Source of the DNA: an uncultured Clostridia bacterium
GTDB lineage: Bacteria > Bacillota > Clostridia > Oscillospirales > CAG-272
DNA length: 64,000 nt
Assembly (NCBI GenBank): GCA_937894775.1
Contig: CALAXC010000044.1
Coordinates: 4,874-68,873 of the forward strand
Reading direction: 5' to 3'
This document shows, in pieces, positions 61,319 through 64,000 of the stretch (its first letter is position 1; each line of letters begins with the position of its first letter). The translations under genes were made by a program, and so were the position numbers. The notes under the pieces are model-generated. The model worked only from the letters and a program-made list of their open reading frames with translations, ran no database searches and had not been told where the DNA came from.

Positions 61319-62386
61319 TTATTCCTGACTTTCAACCACCGGCTTACAAGTACCGCACGGAGTGTATCCGTTTGCGATAAGATCGTTAAGAGCACCTTGA
61401 TGCTCACCTCTGTTTGCATCGGTTATATTTTTCACGTTTGAGCAAGTCGGTTTATGGATCTTCTTTGTTTTTGTATTCAAAATATATGTATCCTGATCAT
61501 TTTCATCAGAATTATTCTCACCGCCGTTGTTTTCCTTCGATTCTTCGGTAGCCTTATCGGTTTCAGAATTGCTCGGTGCTTCGCTCGGCAGCCAATTTTC
61601 ACCCGTAGCATAATCAATAACTATTCCGGGTTGAACGTTATAAGCATAAACATTGAATGAAATTTCAGCGCCGTTATCTTCAACTGAATAACCCTCAAGC
61701 TGAACACCGCTTGCTAAAAGATTATTTCCTATATATATAGGAGTAATTCTGTACATTACGTGGTTTCCTGTTTCCTTTACATAGTCGGCAACCATATTTT
61801 CAAAAGGCAACATACCTTCTATATTTATATATCTTGTACCCGTAATAAGGTTCTTTTCGTTGTCATTTTCGCCCGTAAGCTGAAAACCTATAAGATGACA
61901 TCTGTTATATATGTATCCACCGCTTACTATAGAAGAATCATATTTATTATTTACCCATCCCGACGGCTTTACCGAAAGTCCTTCTCTTGGTTCTGTAGGC
62001 ATAAGATCCTTACCTACACAAGACATTGCATAGCCACATCTTCCAAGCTTATCAAGTTCACTGTAAAATTCATAACTCTCAGTCGTTATCTCTTCTTTAG
62101 TGAAATTCGGCTTATTTGCATTAAGAACTACGTAAGGATTTCCCGAAAATGGGGCTACTCCTAACGGGTGCGGCTCGCTCTCTGTTTCATTTCCGCCTGT
62201 TGATTGCGTAGCATTATTCTGATCATTTTTGTCTTCGTTTTTGTCTTTGTCTTCATTTTTGTTTACGTCAACAACTTCATCATCGTTAAAATCATCCGAA
62301 TCGTTAAAAAAGTCGCAGCTTGTAAACAATATAGATAAAGCAACTAAAAGCGCTAATATCCATAATAGCCCACGTTTCATTCTCAT
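61319..62386 (-). CDS. Secreted DNA/RNA non-specific endonuclease (lipoprotein)
   Basis: 355 aa. Lipoprotein signal with lipobox FTSC (C24), an acidic Asp/Asn/Lys linker (25-80), then an EndA-type nuclease domain. YNRCHLIGFQLTGEN takes the place of the usual RGHL active site, and NLITGTRYIN carries the metal Asn. A C-terminal Cys/His module follows (KIHKPTCSNVKN...GYTPCGTCKP), as in Ada-like or nuclease tails. AAGGAG lies 7 bases before the ATG. Likely nucleotide scavenging or DNA uptake at the surface (inference). Its closest neighbour is the paralogue at 62.7 kb. Confidence 0.9.
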   Translation of the reverse strand: MRMKRGLLWILALLVALSILFTSCDFFNDSDDFNDDEVVDVNKNEDKDKNEDKNDQNNATQSTGGNETESEPHPLGVAPFSGNPYVVLNANKPNFTKEEITTESYEFYSELDKLGRCGYAMSCVGKDLMPTEPREGLSVKPSGWVNNKYDSSIVSGGYIYNRCHLIGFQLTGENDNEKNLITGTRYINIEGMLPFENMVADYVKETGNHVMYRITPIYIGNNLLASGVQLEGYSVEDNGAEISFNVYAYNVQPGIVIDYATGENWLPSEAPSNSETDKATEESKENNGGENNSDENDQDTYILNTKTKKIHKPTCSNVKNITDANRGEHQGALNDLIANGYTPCGTCKPVVESQE

Positions 62387-62467
62387 AAAAATTCTCCTTA
62401 ATTTATTTTAATAAGTGCATATCAAATTTGCGTTTTCGCTATTGTTATGCAGAACTGTATTTACAAT

Positions 62468-62496
62468 ATTATATCATATATGAAAGACAAATTCAA
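62468..62496 (-). promoter_or_regulatory. Sigma-A-type promoter of the first nuclease
   Basis: Minus strand TTGAAT (62496-62491), 17 bp, TATAAT (62473-62468), about 80 bp before the ATG. Confidence 0.78.
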
Positions 62497-62535
62497 CAAT
62501 AATTTTGATATTTTACACATTTTATTATCAAAGTC

Positions 62536-62573
62536 AAAAAAAAACAAACCCGACAGAAAATTCTGTCGGGTTT
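62536..62573 (-). terminator. Terminator after the second nuclease
   Basis: Perfect stem AAACCCGACAGAA/TTCTGTCGGGTTT and a run of nine T on the minus strand. Confidence 0.9.
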
Positions 62574-62721
62574 ATTTAAACTTTTTGCTATTTATCTTGC
62601 AAACAATTATAGCACAACACCGTAGATGTATTTACTTATTGTAAAATGACGTTAAGGGCTGACGTCAATGCGCATTTCAACGTTTAAAGATCAAAAAACA
62701 TTAAAAGTTTTGAAAAATCCT

Positions 62722-63501
62722 TTAACTCAAAGGTTTACAGCTTCCGCAAGCAGTATATCCCTGCGAAAGAAGCGAGTCAAGCGAGCCTGTATGCTCTTTC
62801 TTATTTTTAGCGCTTATAGTATTTGCCGAACTACAAGTTGCCTTGTGTATCTTCTTTGAACCGGTATTAAGAATATACGTAGCCGAAGATTCTGTAGAAT
62901 TAGCAGAATTAGCAAGATAGCTTGCGCCCGTCTTGTATTCTATAACTACTCCCGGTTGAACGTTATAAGCATATACGTTAAAGCATACACCTGCTCCGTT
63001 ATCTTCTACCGAATAAGCCTCCATATGAACTCCGCTTGCAACAAGGTTATTTCCTTCGAATATCGGAGTAACTCTGTACATAACGTGATTTCCCGTTTCT
63101 TTTATATAATCGGCGATCATATTTTCGAACGGGATCATATTTTCGTTCATATAGCGTGTTCCCGTAATAAGATTCTTCTTATTTGCGTTTTCTCCAGTAA
63201 GCTGGAACCCGATAAGATGACATCTGTTGTAAAGGCTTCCACCATTTACAATACTTGTATCATAAGTCTTCTGTATCCATCCTGTAGGCTTAACCGAAGA
63301 AATACTTGTACGGGGTTCAGTAGGCATAGTCTCCTTGCCGACACAGGATATAGCATATCCGCATCTTCCCAAGGAATCAAGGGGACTGTAAAATTCATAT
63401 CCCTTTGTTGTCAATTCACTGCTCTTAAATCCGGGCTGGTTCAATGACTTGATCTTGATGAGGTCAACGCCTGTGAGGATCGGATTATTTACTTCGAGCA
63501 C
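62722..63501 (-). CDS. Second DNA/RNA non-specific endonuclease, 5' part replaced by foreign sequence
   Basis: From about 63,445 down it is a close paralogue of the first nuclease: SLGRCGYAISCVGKETMPTEPR, YNRCHLIGFQLTGEN, NLITGTRYMN and the Cys/His tail KIHKATCSS...GYTACGSCKP. The opening 19-26 codons (VNNPILTGVDLIKIKSLN...) are not nuclease but antisense-frame gltB sequence, and there is no signal peptide. The GTG at 63501 is only the first available start. So the true 5' end with its lipoprotein signal is missing, either by rearrangement or by mis-assembly. Confidence 0.8.
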   Translation of the reverse strand: MLEVNNPILTGVDLIKIKSLNQPGFKSSELTTKGYEFYSPLDSLGRCGYAISCVGKETMPTEPRTSISSVKPTGWIQKTYDTSIVNGGSLYNRCHLIGFQLTGENANKKNLITGTRYMNENMIPFENMIADYIKETGNHVMYRVTPIFEGNNLVASGVHMEAYSVEDNGAGVCFNVYAYNVQPGVVIEYKTGASYLANSANSTESSATYILNTGSKKIHKATCSSANTISAKNKKEHTGSLDSLLSQGYTACGSCKPLS

Positions 63502-63630
63502 ACGGCAGTTACCGCTCTTATCTTCCAGAAGGTTACCGTCTGAACCGATATATACTGTTGTATCCGTAACGATCTCTTCTCTGATGGAATCGATCGGCGG
63601 GTTTGTAACCTGTGCGAAAAGCTGCTTGAA
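63424..63630 (-). pseudogene. gltB: Fragment of glutamate synthase large subunit (gltB)
   Basis: About 69 codons in frame with the second nuclease: FKQLFAQVTNPPIDSIREE, TVYIGSDGNLLEDKSGNC, then RVLEVNNPILTGVDLIK. This is the central domain of GltB. Both ends stop abruptly inside the protein, at joins with the nuclease and with mfd. Confidence 0.85.
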
Positions 63631-63755
63631 AGCGGATACACACGCGCCGAAATATGCGAGGGTACGGGACAGTTTTCAGTGCGGGGCGGTATTTTTGACA
63701 TCTTCCCCGTAAATTCAAAAAAGCCCTGCCGAATTGAATTTTGGGGCGACGATAC
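63607..63755 (+). pseudogene. mfd: Fragment of transcription-repair coupling factor (mfd)
   Basis: About 49 codons on plus: EKLLESGYTRAEICEGTGQF, then SVRGGIFDIFPVN and RIEFWGD. This is the N-terminal UvrB-like part of Mfd. It overlaps the gltB fragment in a shared word (about 63607-63630) on the other strand and breaks off after RIEFWGD. Confidence 0.82.
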
Positions 63756-63925
63756 AAAGCTTGTACGTGGACGGAATAAACGTCGTGCAAAGCTTTGATA
63801 CGGCGGAAGATTATAAACTCCGTGACGGCTACGTATGCGGAGTGATTGGACTTGTTGCAAACCGTATTGCAAGAGCAAGATTTACCGTAAACGGACAAGA
63901 ATATGAGCTTACAAAAAACGAAATA
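63738..63925 (+). pseudogene. galM: Fragment of aldose 1-epimerase (galM-like)
   Basis: About 60 codons on plus: NFGATIQSLYVDGINVVQSF, then DTAEDYKLRDGYVCG, GLVANRIARARFTV and NGQEYELTKNE. It matches the N-terminal part of aldose epimerase, where LHGG would be expected next. Instead the frame changes to ILSDEYFAKVDGK..., which I cannot identify. Confidence 0.78.
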
Positions 63926-64000
63926 TTATCTGATGAATATTTTGCAAAAGTCGATGGTAAGGATACATTTATTATCACTTCGAAAGAAAGCGATGAAATC
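63926..64000. other. Unidentified coding-like piece at the window end
   Basis: The plus frame reads ILSDEYFAKVDGKDTF and IITSKESDEI without stops to the end. It is no longer aldose epimerase and I do not recognise it. Confidence 0.4.

Larger units (their letters stand above)
62387..62721. other. Intergenic region between the two nuclease genes
   Basis: 335 bp. It holds the promoter of the first nuclease (62468-62496) and the terminator of the second (62536-62573). The rest (62574-62721) has no gene or RNA that I recognise. TATAAT with an upstream TG on the minus strand near 62608 lacks a -35. Confidence 0.6.

Noticed and set aside
63533..63898. 121-codon minus-strand frame at the window end
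   Set aside because: It is antisense to the mfd and galM fragments and has no recognisable motif.

Overview
The window reads as a chromosomal segment of a low-GC Firmicute of the class Clostridia. The evidence is the sporulation genes (spoIIR, yabP, yabQ, a SpoVB-type flippase, a SpoIVFB-like protease), a Val-type T-box riboswitch, many TTGACA/TATAAT promoters with 16-18 bp spacing, strong AGGAGG ribosome sites, and conserved Firmicute gene orders (miaB-ricA-mutS-mutL; mazG-HU-rqcP-yabP-yabQ-divIC; recJ-relA-dtd-hemZ; glgB-C-D-A-P). Order Oscillospirales or Christensenellales is a guess only. No tRNA, rRNA, CRISPR array, transposase or phage gene was recognised.

Layout. 1-7.2 kb (minus): a DNA-repair and tRNA-modification operon miaB, ricA, mutS, mutL, tgt (cut by the window edge) behind a strong promoter. 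7.3-11.4 kb (minus): T-box, valS and a surface lipoprotein. 11.5-14.2 kb (minus): a zinc-ribbon membrane protein with long Glu/Pro/Ala/Val repeats and its own promoter and terminator. 14.2-22.6 kb (minus): one apparent operon with MATE transporter, a Gld-type ABC pair, HD phosphohydrolase, membrane protein and pcrA. 22.6-26.2 kb (plus): hisS, a DJ-1 protein, 5-formyl-THF cyclo-ligase, CPBP protease; then spoIIR. 26.8-28.6 kb (minus): a LytTR/DUF3021 pair and a DUF1836 protein. 28.7-34.2 kb (plus): a small membrane protein, an M50 protease and a spermidine/putrescine importer in which PotC and PotD are one polypeptide. 34.2-46.2 kb (minus): glycogen cluster glgB-like, glgC, glgD, glgA, glgP and a GH13 amylase, followed by a small protein, a CPBP protease and tadA. 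46.2-53.3 kb (minus): divIC, yabQ, yabP, rqcP, HU, mazG, spoVB-like, uridine kinase, hemZ. 53.3-61.2 kb (minus): dtd, relA, recJ, a COG2509-like flavoprotein, a small membrane protein, cdaA. 61.3-63.5 kb (minus): two related secreted nucleases.

The most notable biology is in the glycogen cluster. Its only branching-enzyme homologue has kept the fold-level landmarks of GlgB but has lost the catalytic Asp, Glu and Asp of family GH13 (Ser301, Gln347/Gly348, Lys407). It sits beside glgD, itself a non-catalytic paralogue of glgC, so the cluster may carry two pseudoenzyme partners. Other points are the membrane-tethered PotCD fusion, a possible CdaR remnant beside cdaA, a putative sigma-E promoter before yabP, and hairpins that overlap the ribosome sites of spoIIR and the M50 protease.

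The last ~580 bases are not a normal locus. They are a patchwork of fragments of gltB (minus), mfd (plus) and galM (plus) plus an unidentified piece. Each identified join lies on a shared word of roughly 17-24 bases, and the first join also removes the natural start of the second nuclease gene. This pattern suggests a mis-assembled contig end. Nothing beyond about 63,420 should be read as real gene order without long-read support.
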